Shown in pieces: positions 12,201 through 21,900 of a stretch of DNA of 64,000 nt. The notes under the pieces were generated by a model that was given only the letters and a program-made list of their open reading frames with translations, was not told the origin of the DNA and searched no databases. The position numbers and the translations under genes are program-made. Each line of letters opens with the position of its first letter. The first letter of the stretch is position 1. This stretch comes from Lycorma delicatula (lineage: Eukaryota > Arthropoda > Insecta > Hemiptera > Fulgoridae): NCBI RefSeq assembly GCF_047948215.1, contig NC_134456.1:58605029-58669028 (forward strand), given 5' to 3'.

Positions 12201-13643
12201 AAAACAATGGTATAAAAAAAAATATTTTTAATGTTTTATATAAAATTAATAATTTAATTATACATAATAATTGTTTTTTCTATTTACCATATTTTCCTTA
12301 ATTTATTATTTCACAAAAATTGTTACCGAAATTACGCATTTTGTATACTCCATAACGAGAGATTGACTATAAAAATGCCAAAAATAATTTTTTAGTTCTG
12401 CTATTGTAGTATCTGATTTTATTGTAATTTCTATAATTATTAATTATTTTTAAAATAAATAAATTATATTTTGATTTTTTAATATTTTGTTTTTATTATC
12501 CCTCTATATGAAAAAGACCCTTAAATAAAAAGAGTAGAGATGTGATATATAATTTTAAAGAGCATTGAAAAACAAACATTCCGGCTATGAGAACTCTAAC
12601 CAAAATGGTGGCCTTTAACATTTTTCATAACTAGTTTCAAAAGTGATACCTACTGTACATCCCAAGTAGTGGTTTCATACCAAAACGTATACTGTTTTGA
12701 AGTAAGAACAGTTGCTAAATTTTATCTTTTAATGCTTCACTATTGAGCAATTATTTAAGAACTGTAACCACTTTTGAAACTAGCTCTGAAAAATATTAAA
12801 TATTGTGTTTGCTCTATTAAAAATTAAATATTAACCCACCATTTGGGTTACAATTATTGTAGCTTGAAGTATAAGTCAATTTTTTTTTCAATGCCCTTTA
12901 AAAGGACTTGTTCTACCCTTTCAATTTAAAATATTTGAGTTTCCCCTTGGGTGCTATTTTGATGGCATGTCAGGATTAAGTTCTCTGAAATATAAGAGAT
13001 ATTTATTAAGTTTTCTCCAATATTAATGGCATTCACTGCACAATCAGTCCTTGTGATGAACAAATAAAGTGTAACTTGTAGAGATATGTTACTTAGTTTT
13101 TAGTGTATCTGGAATGATGATTTGCAATTGTATATTCAGTTTAGCTAAAACTTCATCAGGTTTAAATCATTTTCCTTTGTGTAGCTGACACTGGGTGATT
13201 ACTTGTTTTAATAATGGCTAGTCATATTTTGGAGGTGAATTTTATTTATATCAGGTAGAAAATTACCATGGCAGTTATGCACTAGCAGATGGTCTGAAAT
13301 GCTATTGTTTGTTATTACAGGTCTTTTGGTTTATTTCTACTATGGTATAAAACATAGTTCGCTTGAAGAAGATGATGCACAAAATATTGAATTGTCAGTT
13401 ACCAGAGACATAAGTGATTCACATCAATCTGCTGCAGCTAGTACCAAAACACATCATCCTCCTCAATCGGAAACGGCTCATGATAATTACATGTCATCAA
13501 CAGGTTGGGATGACAGCTATCAACCTCAGTCAACAGGATATGTACAACCACAACCCCCACAAAATCAGTCTAATTCAACAACTGATCAATCAGGAAATCC
13601 ACTTTTTGTTTCTCCAGCACAATTTCCTTCATGGGATGACTAA
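121..13643 (+). CDS. Cationic amino acid transporter (SLC7/CAT family), 3' four exons; 5' part outside window
   Basis: Spliced CDS join(121..292, 4799..5037, 9490..9617, 13321..13643): one base finishing a codon, then 286 codons and TAA. CAT proteins are plasma-membrane permeases for arginine, lysine and ornithine. The order seen is an acidic cytosolic loop (exon 1), two membrane segments (exon 2), then a C-terminal pair (exons 3-4) matching the AA_permease_C region of CATs, including PGIPFVPAIAVMVNIYLIFK and the junction LLVYFYYGIKHS. The last ~100 residues are a hydrophilic Q/S/P-rich tail. All three junctions keep phase (0, 2, 1) and have AG/GT borders. The introns are 4506, 4452 and 3703 bp and are full of transposons. 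Which insect CAT paralogue this is (for example slimfast-like) cannot be decided from the C-terminus alone. Confidence 0.93.
345..1035. repeat. Dispersed repeat in CAT intron
   Basis: This is a non-coding element with a short palindromic start (ACTTCCTTGTACAAAGTAAAGGAAGT pattern at about 341-366) and a related AAGGAAGT word near 1000. The stretch with GAATTCATTTTGACTAG and the ACGTATGTATTTCGC-like run recurs in inverted form at about 2745-2885, which shows it is a repeated family. There is no coding capacity. Its class (MITE-like or fragment of a larger element) is unknown. Confidence 0.6.
1036..2699. other. Intron sequence without recognised genes
   Basis: AT-rich intronic DNA of the CAT transporter gene. 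I see no coding exon, RNA gene or clear element. There are small AT palindromes near 2140-2190 (ATTAATTAATTATCTAATTATTATTTAATAA-like). Confidence 0.5.
2700..2885 (-). repeat. Partial inverted copy of the 345-1035 repeat
   Basis: Read on the minus strand, this matches about 410-540: CATCCCTGAATCCATTTTGA, then ACTAGTTTTGGTGTGACGTC, a GTATGTATGTATG run, CATAACTCAA and AGGATGTTGA. Divergence is roughly 10-15 percent by eye. The (catA)n run in the middle is a short microsatellite inside the repeat. Confidence 0.7.
3861..4023 (-). mobile_element. tRNA-derived SINE, family A, with 12-bp target duplication
   Basis: On the minus strand it starts with a tRNA-like head (TGGTGCAAGTGGTAGTG as box A, AGATTCAAATCCCAGTC as box B). 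A short body ending CTCTGAAGCAATACCTAATG follows, then GGTTAAAC and poly(A) (poly-T on + at 3862-3871). The 12-base duplication TATAATTATAGA flanks it at 3849-3860 and 4024-4035, direct evidence of retroposition by an endonuclease/reverse transcriptase. Confidence 0.88.
4141..4330 (-). mobile_element. SINE family B, 5'-truncated copy
   Basis: On the minus strand it carries the family B body: ACCGGTGTTCTTTGGTGGTT, then TTTCAATTAACTACACATCT, the word CTGTACAAGACTACACTTCA, and the shared tail CTCTGAAGTAATACCTGATG. It ends in an A-rich tail (T-rich at 4141 on +). The tRNA head is missing. A degenerate duplication (AAATTTATTTATT / GAATTCATTATTT) flanks it, as shown by comparison with the unfilled sister half of the host element. 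Confidence 0.8.
4799..5037 (+). CDS. CAT transporter exon 2 of window (two membrane segments)
   Basis: The acceptor TTTTATTGCAG precedes 4799 and the donor is CAG|gtaaaa at 5037/5038. The exon starts in frame with AVTYLCPAIFPW and then has two strongly hydrophobic stretches (around 4876-4938 and 4955-5017), followed by RKPQN. The last two bases (AG) begin an arginine codon completed in the next exon. A weak ORF on the opposite strand over the same DNA is a shadow. Confidence 0.92.
5500..5602 (+). CDS. Possible alternative last exon of the CAT transporter (truncating isoform)
   Basis: A pyrimidine-rich acceptor (ATTTTTTAG) ends at 5499. If exon 4799-5037 is spliced here, the first G completes the same arginine codon, and 33 further codons stay open to TAG at 5600-5602. 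The predicted tail is very basic (about 10 K/R) and contains no hydrophobic helix. An AATAAA lies at 5759-5764, about 157 bases downstream. The product would lack the AA_permease_C helix pair. The frame, acceptor and poly(A) signal are seen; use as an exon is inferred. An open run of this length could arise by chance. Confidence 0.3.
6391..7350 (+). pseudogene. Degenerate mariner transposase (DD34D type)
   Basis: An ATG at 6391 opens a helix-turn-helix region (IKFLTKEQKCPKDTHNRM), followed by VEATTPDICQKVDRL with a lost frame. The catalytic core has HDETWVHYWD (first Asp about 6874), LLYDNA (second Asp about 7156) and, in another frame, LAPSDFF (third Asp about 7257). The spacing fits the DD34D mariner group. 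At least three stops (for example after CLHNTK, after KIMATNF, and in KEKW) and one frameshift after the second Asp make it inactive. Terminal inverted repeats were not located. It lies inside a CAT intron in the same orientation as the gene. Confidence 0.87.
8286..9371 (-). mobile_element. Tc1/mariner-IS630-like transposon with TIRs and TA duplication
   Basis: The ends are inverted repeats: AAGAGTGGAGCAGAG at 8286-8300 and its inverse CTCTGCTCCACTCTG ending at 9371. A TA dinucleotide flanks each (8284-8285, 9372-9373), as expected for this superfamily. The minus strand encodes the pieces of one transposase: N-terminal CVFVVEQFIRNND (about 9190-9230), MKKKPPGLPCSVRTLENVD (about 9025-9080), the first-Asp region MMSDKAHFHLDDYVN (about 8870-8920, with Asp changed context) and a C-terminal MFPGYVISRFGD (about 8560-8590). 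Stops and frameshifts break it. It sits about 118 bp before a coding exon. Confidence 0.88.
8602..9255 (-). pseudogene. Broken transposase inside the 8286-9371 element
   Basis: Read from 9255 down, the frames give an N-terminal helix domain, then NVDIVRRAVLASLKQSARQQ, the SDKAHFHLDDYVN core with strong likeness to DDE_3-type transposases found across arthropods, and THSTAHTV-type sequence near 8610-8640 (seen as GGSTAHTVRALIEVV). At least two stops and shifts of frame separate the blocks, so no functional protein is made. Confidence 0.8.
9490..9617 (+). CDS. CAT transporter exon 3 of window (AA_permease_C region)
   Basis: The acceptor TTGTTTTAG ends at 9489 and the donor is ATTG|gtaagt, a strong consensus. 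Reading in phase from exon 2 gives R-K-T-L-M-F-M-T-P-G-I-P-F-V-P, the conserved proline motif of CAT C-terminal membrane helices, then VRFTIWMTIG. No ORF caller would report it because it is short and has no ATG start. Only about 118 bp separate it from a transposon (8286-9371) in the upstream intron. Confidence 0.92.
9618..10721. other. Intron sequence, nothing recognised
   Basis: AT-rich intron following exon 9490-9617. No exon, element or RNA gene could be supported. Confidence 0.5.
10722..11212 (+). pseudogene. Frameshifted conserved ORF with Cys pairs (probable transposon-derived)
   Basis: An ATG at 10722 opens MASRDCVNSANNFYYMCEEF, then a region with LGDQDKTWASRTICSTCVKE and GVSMIWRDPQNH. 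The frame fails near 11000. In the +2 frame the reading resumes with C-N-S-C-N-V-Q-G and continues to NCNSAIHTMPH and a stop at 11212. The Cys pairs suggest a zinc-binding fold. I recognise the pattern from a repeated ORF found in many arthropod genomes, usually annotated only as uncharacterised. Its function is unknown. The first C of one pair appears replaced (YYMC). Confidence 0.6.
11213..12524. other. Intron sequence, nothing recognised
   Basis: AT-rich intron between the broken Cys-rich ORF and the foldback element. It includes tracts such as the T-run near 11500. No coding sequence was found. Confidence 0.5.
12525..12925. mobile_element. Foldback/MITE element in CAT intron
   Basis: The two ~150-bp halves are imperfect inverted copies. 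Matching words on the left and (inverted) right are: AGAGTAGA / TCTACCC, TTTAAAGAGCATTGAAAAA / TTTTTTCAATGCCCTTTAAA, AACCAAAATGGTGG / CCACCATTTGGGTTA, and CTAGTTTCAAAAGTG / CACTTTTGAAACTAG. A unique centre of about 80 bp carries ACCAAAACGTATACTGTTTT. There is no ORF, and the exact target duplication is unresolved. Confidence 0.7.
13321..13643 (+). CDS. CAT transporter terminal exon
   Basis: The acceptor GTTATTACAG ends at 13320. Two bases finish the glycine codon from exon 3, then LLVYFYYGIKHSSLEED completes the last helix and starts the cytosolic tail. The tail is low complexity (Q, P, S, T, N) with repeated STGW/STGY-like segments and ends PSWDD before TAA at 13641-13643. The TTG-started reading frame from 13299 includes intron bases and should not be used as the start. 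Confidence 0.93.
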
Positions 13644-13721
13644 TAGATGAAATTATACATAATTCCCCTTCCATAATATTTATATATATATATATATATA
13701 CCTCTAGATAATTAGCATTTT

Positions 13722-13727
13722 AATAAA
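13722..13727 (+). terminator. Candidate poly(A) signal of the CAT transporter gene
   Basis: AATAAA lies 79 bases after the stop codon, downstream of a (TA)n run at about 13679-13700. Further AATAAA-like hexamers follow near 13850, so the true 3' end may be later. The site was chosen for position and consensus only. Confidence 0.45.
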
Positions 13728-14792
13728 TCATATTTATTATTAACTTAAAGGTTATGTAGATAACAAAAACAGTTCATTCTTTAAATGCCATACTCTCTTA
13801 GATAAAATTCACTTTTTGTCATTACACACAAGATTTCTTGTTTATTCTTTTAATAAAATTTCATTTATTAAAATGTATTATTTAAAAACATTTTTCGGCA
13901 ATAACACAAATATAATAATATTGTTAATCTTTTTTTTTTTTATTAAATAATATGATCTCTTCCATATATAAATTATTACAATGATTATTTTTATACTTTT
14001 TTATAAATATTAATAAGTTATCAGTAATAATATTTAGCTATATTCACAACACACATAATGTTTTCTTTTCCATTTAGTAATTTGAGACTGTAGTGCCACA
14101 AAACATTTCTCAAAGGCAGAATTTACCTTTTACATATAGATGATCCTGTTTCATATCCTCAAAAATGGCATTGAAAAATAAATGTTGCTGTAACTTACTT
14201 CCTGTAAAATAGCTTAAGGGGAGCAATAAGGACCTACAATTCCCATGTTAAATTAAGCAAATTTACGTACATTTTTCTCAGAAACCATTACAGCTGTGAT
14301 GCTGAAATTTTGCCAACCTTATATGTGCAATTATGAGTAACTGGTAGTAAAATCAATAAAATGTATTAAAAATTTCCATTCCTGGAATTTTTTTACGAAA
14401 GTACTTAAAAAAATCTTCTTTTTTTTTCAATTTTCATAAATTATAAAACCTGTTGTACGAAAGCTAAAAATATAATTTTACTATCACAGCTGGAGAAGAG
14501 AGTAATTAATGTTACCTGAAGAATTCAGGTCTCTGTCTATAGTAGTTTTGGAGAAAAGTGTACCTTTATCTAAAAAAAAAAATAATTTTTTGGAAAACAA
14601 GCAACACCGTTCAAAAAATACATTTTAAGAGTAACTTATATTTTTAAAATACTACTGCACTATAGCTGGCTCTTTTACTGCTTCATACTCATCTTTTATT
14701 GCTTTTCTTTTCAATCTTCTTGCTGTCCTAGCTTCTCTGGTCATATTTTGAGCTGCTTTATCTTTCTTTCTTTGTCTCTGCAACAACCGTGT

Positions 14793-14985
14793 GTTACTTC
14801 AGAGGATGAATGTGGATGATATGTATGAATGTAAATGAAGTATAGTCTTATATAGGCTCAGGTTAACCATTCCTGATATTTGTGATTAATTGAAACCTAA
14901 CCAACAAAGAACAAGACAAGATATAGTATTCAACAACAAGATCTAGAATTCAAATCTGTATAAAGTAACTGCTTTATCTACTTTT
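14793..14985 (-). mobile_element. SINE family B fragment
   Basis: On the minus strand: AGATCTTGTTGTTGAATAC-like start, GGTTTCAATTAATCACAAAT, CAGGAATGGTTAACCTGAG, CTATACTTCATTTACATTCA and CATCCACATTCATCCTCTGA. It is clearly alignable with copies at 4141, 15965, 52.6 kb and 59.6 kb. The tRNA head is absent and the 3' tail is cut at about 14793. Confidence 0.75.
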
Positions 14986-15363
14986 CTCAAATGCCACTCA
15001 GTATATTTCTTGTAGCACAAGAACTGACTTTCTACACAATTTGAGGTCTAATCTTTTGTAACTGTCTAATTTAGAACTGAAACCATAATTGAAAGATAGC
15101 TCTGAATAATACACAACTAATTTTAGAGGATTCAGTCTCACTAAAACATTTTTTGTTTTGACTGCAGCATACTGTCAAAACTTTCATTCACATTTTGTGT
15201 ATGCCCATAAAAGGATTTTTTCAAAAGTGTAGGGTCTTATTTAGTGCAGGTTTTAATCTACATCTTCCTGGGTGGCTAGTTTCATAGATTCTTCAGCACA
15301 AAGATGTACTATCTCAGTTAATATTTTATATTTCAAATCTTTGAAGAGGTAAGGCCAAGTCTA

Positions 15364-15680
15364 TCAGTCCGCAAAAACATTTGCCATACTCATACTTTTG
15401 TCAATAGACATGAAACAAACAATTTTAATATTTATATAATACTTTTTTGTGTCACATAAGGTAGAATTATAAAATTCAACAGATTCAAAACAAACATTAC
15501 AGTTCAATTCAGTCTTCACTGCCAATCCTTCCTTGTCATAGAAAGTACACAGTTCAATACAATCTTTGTCACTGCAGAACTTACATTTAACAAATTCTTG
15601 GATCATCTCACTAAGTAAACTTACACAAAATATGCAATTCACTGTACCTGAGGTTTCATAGTTATCATAATCGCTAAAAA
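15364..15680 (-). pseudogene. Mutator-like transposase N-terminal fragment
   Basis: Open frame of 92 codons from 15642 to a stop at 15364. It has Cys pairs (CIFC, CKFCSDKDC, CNVCFES) typical of the zinc-binding N-terminus of this family, followed by YYINIKIVCFMSIDKSMSMA, equivalent to the conserved 'N-R-G-(I/K)GKG..A' stretch. The codons just upstream (about 15643-15680) continue YDNYETSGT. Downstream, the frame is broken by stops and the catalytic core is not recoverable. Confidence 0.55.
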
Positions 15681-15964
15681 AAAGGTTTTAGATGAACTGC
15701 TGACTTTTCCCGGCGAACTCGATTTCGCCAGTTAGGTGAGCAGGTGTGATTGTAGACATAGAAACAGAATTTGTATGTTTATTACCTTGAAACTTTCTTT
15801 TAATTTGATATGATAATTTTTCCCTACACATTTTGTTAGAACAATCACTTCACAAATTACAAATCTAACTGAAACAACACTCACAAAATAAAATCGGGAC
15901 TCATGACAAATTCACCTTTGGAAATTACATTTCTGTTTACAAACAAATGAAAGTAACACAACCT

Positions 15965-16200
15965 ACAGGGCTTATAAATCCTAGTAAAGGCAGTTACTTT
16001 CATATGGATTTGAATGTTAGATTGTGGATACCGGTGTTCTTTGGTGGTTGGGTTTCAATTAACCACATATCTCAGGAATGATTGACCTGAGACTGTACAA
16101 GACTACACTTCATATATATTCATACATATCATGATCATTCATCCTCTGAAGTAATACCTTACTGTGGTTACAGAGGCTAAACAGGAAAAGAAAGAAAGGC
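15965..16200 (+). mobile_element. SINE family B copy (near full body and tail)
   Basis: Starts near box B remnants (AAATCCTAGTAAAGGCAGTT). Then come GGATTTGAATGTTAGATTGT, GGATACCGGTGTTCTTTGGT, TTTCAATTAACCACATATCT, CTGTACAAGACTACACTTCA and the tail CCTCTGAAGTAATACCTTAC with AGAGGCTAAACAGGAAAAG. The A-rich end at 16185-16198 (GAAAAGAAAGAAAGG) is the retroposition tail. It is a good reference for the family's 3' end. Confidence 0.82.
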
Positions 16201-16723
16201 ATTATAAATTGAACAAACAGGGCTATATTCTATTAAACGAACAATGAGATACGTTCGTGTATACAAAGTAACTAAAAAAATGATTTATTTATGCAAAAGT
16301 TACTTCACAAAAATCAGTCAAACTTTTGTTCGCCAGTAATTCACAAAAAAAGCTTGTAATAGTATTAATTTTTAACATACAAGCTAAATAATTATACGTA
16401 ATTACTCAGAAATAAACAGAGAACATCATGGCGCAAAAATAAAAAATCAACTTTTCCAACTTTTGCTCTACTGTGCTCCCCTAAAAATAAAATTCAGTCA
16501 TACAGAATAGAATATGCAACATCAACAACAAGCTGACATTTTGAAAAAGATGTGTTCTGTTGCTGGTATTTCGATTGTTTTTATGACAATAATATTTCAG
16601 TATTAAAGTTGTAAGAGTAAAGTTGTAGTAAAAATTGGTTAGAATGTAAATCAAATTTTCAGTTTGAACCTTTTTTTTATATTTAACGTTATGCACGCAA
16701 AAATTAAATGTTTTGGTCGACAC

Positions 16724-17660
16724 AAATTTGAAGATTTTATTTTTTTGTAAAATATGTGTCTGTAAATTTTTCTGCTTGTTTTAACATTTCTTTACATTTT
16801 TTTTACAGAAATAATACATTGATATACTAAAAAATTAAAATATCAGTACTTTATATTATTTTACTTCAATTCTTATTAATTTTCTAAAACGAGCATAACT
16901 AAATTATAACTGAATAAAAAATAAAATAATCTTTTCAACAATCATTTTTATACATTATATAATTATTTCTGTTCATGGGTATGTATGAGTCGAATTTCAT
17001 TACATTAGCCCTGTCAAAAATTTAAATAATTTCAAATTCATATTTCAATTGGTTTATAGATTTTATGTTATTTCTTGGCTTATTAGAATAAAAAAACTGA
17101 TCTGCCAAGTTCTGAATGAGTAATATATATTTTTTAGTTGCTGCTTGTCTATTCTTATTCTGATATAAAATACCAAATTTTAAAATAGAAACAACAGTAA
17201 AATAATAATAATTTATTTTTAGTAAATTCTAGTTTCAGCAATTCATATTACATCAGTTTAAGTTTCAGTCAATTTGGCAAATCCCTTAAAAATACTAGTA
17301 AGTTTATTTTCAAAAACCAATTAATTTTTTTTATCAAATTAAACTTATCATAACTTTTTTTCAGCAAGTTTGTGTTTTTTTGCATAAGGCCTCGTAACAG
17401 AGTGAGACTATGAGGCAGAATAAAAGACAAAATTTGAACATTGCTTTTGTATTTGGGTAAGAAGAAAAAAACATTAAAAACTAGAAAATATTGGAATGAT
17501 CAGATTTAATAATGAAAGTAGAAAAACCTGATAAAAAATGATAAAAATCAGATGAAAGGTATACTAGTTGCCAAGTAATGGTGAACTTGGAGTGGTGATG
17601 ATTATTACCCAACATATCATGCATCATGTTTTATGCTCATTTATATTTTTCATGTTTTAT
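16724..17660. other. AT-rich intergenic sequence
   Basis: No coding region or element supported. Two minus-strand open frames at 16481-16723 and 17793-18020 are composition-driven (rich in I, N, L, T) and have no recognisable domain. Confidence 0.5.
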
Positions 17661-17672
17661 GTTATCATGTTT

Positions 17673-18170
17673 TAGGTCATTTCAGTCATACTTAAGATTC
17701 GGTGAGATCATTTAAATAGTAAAACTCAAAAGAACAGAACAACTGTTTTCAATCAAACATTAAGAGATGATTAATCATGGTGTGCCAATATTTCAGAGAA
17801 TAAAAATATAGTAGTGACATGTGAGGTGATCATGCAAACTCACTGTTACATGGTGGCTACAGTAAGAGATTAACTTTACGATCTCAGTAACAGACAAGAT
17901 TAACAATTCAAACAAATTGTAATTTTGGAAGACAGTGATCATTGTAATTTGTTTCAATGTTACTGTGTTGTTATTGTTCCGTGTAATATTTTTATGTTTC
18001 ATGTTGTGTGTTGAACTCACTTTTACCTTCTACGGGTAGGTAGTTCAATTCCCTTGCTTAGTTAGGTCATTTCAGTCATACTTAAGACTCGGTGAGATCA
18101 TTTAAATAGTAAAACTCAAAAGAATTGAATAACTCTTTTCAATTTTTTTTAGTCAAACATTAAATTATCC
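17673..18170. repeat. 100-bp direct repeat pair spaced 390 bp apart
   Basis: Copy 1 begins TAGGTCATTTCAGTCATAC at 17673 and copy 2 at 18063. They continue almost identically through CTTAAGAYTCGGTGAGATCA, TTTAAATAGTAAAACTCAAA and AAGAA, then diverge slightly (copy 2 has a T-run insertion before GTCAAACATTAA). Identity is about 95 percent over the first 75 bp. Between them is about 290 bp with no ORF. This could be a small LTR-like pair or a local duplication. Confidence 0.75.
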
Positions 18171-18450
18171 AAGATTAACACTGTGTTGTTAACAATTGAA
18201 GATAAAGTTACCTCATTATACTTTTATTATTGTTAGCTTTAGTTTTGTTAAATAATTGCTATTTTAATACTCAGTATATAATTATCTATTTAATTTTTAT
18301 ATTTTTTTGTAACAAATAAAATTTGAATTTATAAATTGAAGATTTGTTTTTAACAGTAAGAATAAATGGATGACAGTATCATAAAACACTTTAAGCATAA
18401 TAAGTACAGTGCATTATGTCATTCTTTTAATTATAATTTAACCAGATTTA

Positions 18451-18472
18451 TTATTATTATTATTATTATTAA
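18451..18472. repeat. (ATT)n microsatellite
   Basis: Seven tandem ATT units. Confidence 0.9.
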
Positions 18473-18814
18473 CAATGTATACAATTTATATAATTGTTTT
18501 GAAACAATGAAAATTTGGCATTTTCTTTTCTTTCCACTACTCACTTTACTTCAACTCTCAGCTGATAAATTGTAAATCAAACTGTGTAAAACTTCTCTAT
18601 TGAAATTGAAAAATAAGGAAAGAATTTTTAAATCTTTTTAAGTATGTAGTAGATCTGATGATATTTTTGTGAATTTTAAAGTTTTTATAAAACAGAAAAT
18701 GATGAGGCAAGCCAAAAAATTAAAATGTTATTTATGTATTATAAACAACTACATGTTCAAGTTCAAGTTTAAATGCAGTTACTTTTTATTTGAGTCCATG
18801 ATGAGCCCTCTAGA

Positions 18815-18900
18815 ATATGAAAAATCTCAAGGAAGACTGGAATTTGAACCTAAACCTTTTGGATAAAACATAAAGGTGTTGTCACTACACAATGGAGGTG
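18815..18900 (-). mobile_element. Weak SINE-head-like remnant
   Basis: On the minus strand: CTCCATTGTGTAGTGACAAC, then CCAAAAGGTTTAGGTTCAAA and TTCCAGTC. These recall the family A head (box A region, then GGTTCRAATCCCRGTC). Divergence is high and no tail is visible, so this is a tentative call. Confidence 0.3.
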
Positions 18901-21900
18901 AAAAGAATTGCCACTCACTCTTTTACACCAAAAATAGTTGTTTTACATTACTACATAAATGACTGATATAAAAATTTATTTCATTATATATATATTTTGT
19001 CAATGTTAACATGTTAAGCTTATAACTAAAATTTCATTTAGTCATTTGACAAGTTGTTTTTGATGACATACATCTGTGTTTTTACGTTTAATTCTAAATT
19101 CAATAAAATTTTTGTTTATATTTTAAAATAGAGGTGAACATAAAATGGAGCCTACAAATATTTGAAACATTAAAAGTATTTGAAATTAAAAATTTGTTCA
19201 TATTTAAAATGAGCAAGATGTGCATTTTAGAGTTCAAGAACTCTAAAAACTGTGTTTTAATTTTAATTTTAATGCCTATATCGTAATCATATAGTCAATT
19301 TTCCTTGAGTAAGAATAAAAAAATTAATTGGAATATTTGTAATTTCAACCGCACTCAGTTTTTTGTAGTAGTATGAAATTTTACACAGCAATAAACTGTG
19401 AAACCCAGAAGTATAGAAAATAACCATTGTGCAATGTAAAATTTTTAAACTAACTTTTCTACAGAAACAAAAATTCTTCCTTAATATATTTATTAAATGT
19501 TTAAAAAAATGTTAGGGTTTTTCAGATGGTAGGAAAATATATTTATATAAGCGATCTCATAAATCTATTGGGAATAATTCAGATTATAAAATATTGACTG
19601 ATGTATGATTATTGATTTCAGACTTTTTATCTATAATGTGATTATTAAATCCTTCTTTAGTTTCCATAAACTAGAAAATCTACCTTCATTAAAGTAAAAA
19701 TTTATTAAACAAGAGAAGCCCCACCAAGATTTTACAACTTTTAATACTTTGATTGCAGTTGATGTTAATAGCCAACCTATCTCAAATGCTAGTGATGGAA
19801 AATATTAAAAAACATTTGTAGGCTAATCAAAGAATAACATAAATCATTTAAAACAGCAGAATTGTTTCTTTTTTCATTCAATTATACCAGTTTTATGTAG
19901 CTGTTAGCATTTTTCATAATCAGTGTTACTGCATTTCAGAATCATCTTACTTGATAATTTTATGAAAGATTATCATTATTATAATATTTATATTAACAAA
20001 TATGTTAATTATTAGCCAATTAAAAAAAGAAATAGATCAATACTGATAACTTTGTGTGCTATGATTTTTTAATTTTATGATAATAAAGTATTTTATATTT
20101 TAATTATATTTTTGTGGATTTTTAGTTTTTTATTATTATTAAATTTATTGATGTGTAATATATTATAATGTCTGTTTATGTAGTTTTAGAGAAAAAGTTT
20201 TTAGAACTAACTTTAATATTTCTATGAAAAAAACTTTCAGTATTAAATAGGTGCTGCTACTAGAAGCAGTTCCCAAAAAGATAAAATAAGGAAAAAAGAA
20301 ACAGTAACTTTATTAATTTTGTTATTATTCATTATGGAGATACAATCTATTCGTCTTTTTATTTTTAAATACAAATATAACTTCTTTTCATCAGGAAATG
20401 ACAGATATATTTTCATTATTTTCTATACAGAGATTCTAGTAGTACTAATATATTTTATAAATTTTTCATTACTATTCCTTGTATTGAAGAATTAGTTTAT
20501 TTAATTTTTTTTTCAGCTGATGTTTGTTTTGGTTTTTATAACAACTAATACCTAGTGATATGTTATATAATATAATAACTATAATATAAACATTCTAAAT
20601 GTATACTAATATTGTTTACATTTTCTTTTGTTCCTGTAGACACTTTTTTCTTTGTTTCAATAATAATTCCAGTTAATTGTAATTTCTACTGATATTTTTT
20701 TGTTCTTTATTACTTTTCCCTGTATGGTGCTGAAATCCTTTATAATCTGTAATATAACCAACCCTTAGTATCTGTCTTACAGTAAGTAATTTATTAAGTT
20801 ACCAGTTACCCTCTAATGTTTCTTATCTTTATAATACTGGATTTTTCAGGAAATATATGGTAATAGTAATTGACTAGGTTTAGAAGTACTTTTACTTTAT
20901 CTCTATGCCTAATGAATTGTACTGCACTGAAAAATAGTTCTCTTTGATAATAGTAAATTTTTTAAATGTGTATTATCATAAAACATTCTCTCTTTATTTT
21001 ATTGTTTTCTTTAGAAAACAACTTATTTAGAAGTGCCTAAATAAGTTCTGTAAGTTTATTTACCATCCATATTGTACAAATATACAATATTTTTCTTATA
21101 ATAATTCTAATTTATTACTTAAATTGTGACATCATTATTTGTACATCATTATAATACTTGAGCAAAATACTTCAGCATATTTAGGAAAAATATTATAAAA
21201 AGTAATATTTGTGAACTACCACCTACAAATACAGCTGACAGGTATTTTTTTTAAATTTCTATAATTAATATGTACATAAAAAATATTTTCATGTAAAGTA
21301 AGTTATTAGCATGCCACTTAGCCATGATTAGCTAGTTAACTTTAATTTGCAATGCTGGGTTAAAACTACAACTAATACTATAGAATATTAGTGGTAGGTG
21401 ACAAATACATCTTCATTACAATTTGCTATGATATTTTCTGTGTTAATAAAGTAATTATAATATACTTGTACTATTAAAATAAATATAAAATGATAATTCA
21501 ATCTTAAGTGTATTATAAAATTTATACACAGGTACATACAGTGAAAATTCTATGCAATGGAATAAGTAACGATAAATACTTAATTAATTTTTCAAGCTGA
21601 TTTTCACTTGTAGTAGGATATATACTTGACAGTAAGCAGTCTTCACTGTAGCTAATACTTGTAACAAGAAGCAGTTTTCAAAATACTCCTATGATTTTTT
21701 ATTATAAGTAAGAGTGATGATAATTTTACATATTTTGTTTGGTATTTCAGTTTTGTTTGTTTTATTTTTCTAATAAATAATTTGTTTATTTTAATTAATC
21801 ACAATTATATTATTACATAACATATTATGTTCTGTTCATAGTAGGACTTGATAACTTATAATCATGAAGAAAAAAAATAAAGTACTGAGACTAAAAGATG

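Larger units (their letters stand above)
14214..16484 (-). mobile_element. Mutator-like DNA transposon, degenerate, with two SINEs inserted
   Basis: The candidate ends are short inverted repeats: TTAAGGGGAGCA at 14214-14225 and its partner TGCTCCCCTAAAA ending about 16484. The minus strand carries a transposase N-terminal region (15364-15680) and, further on, a basic tail (about 14655-14785) reading KDKAAQNMTREARTARRLKR. These resemble the Mutator-like (PF20700-type) transposase family of arthropods. Two family B SINEs lie inside (14793-14985 and 15965-16200) in opposite orientations, so the host element is older than the SINE wave. TIR assignment is by eye and modest. Confidence 0.55.
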
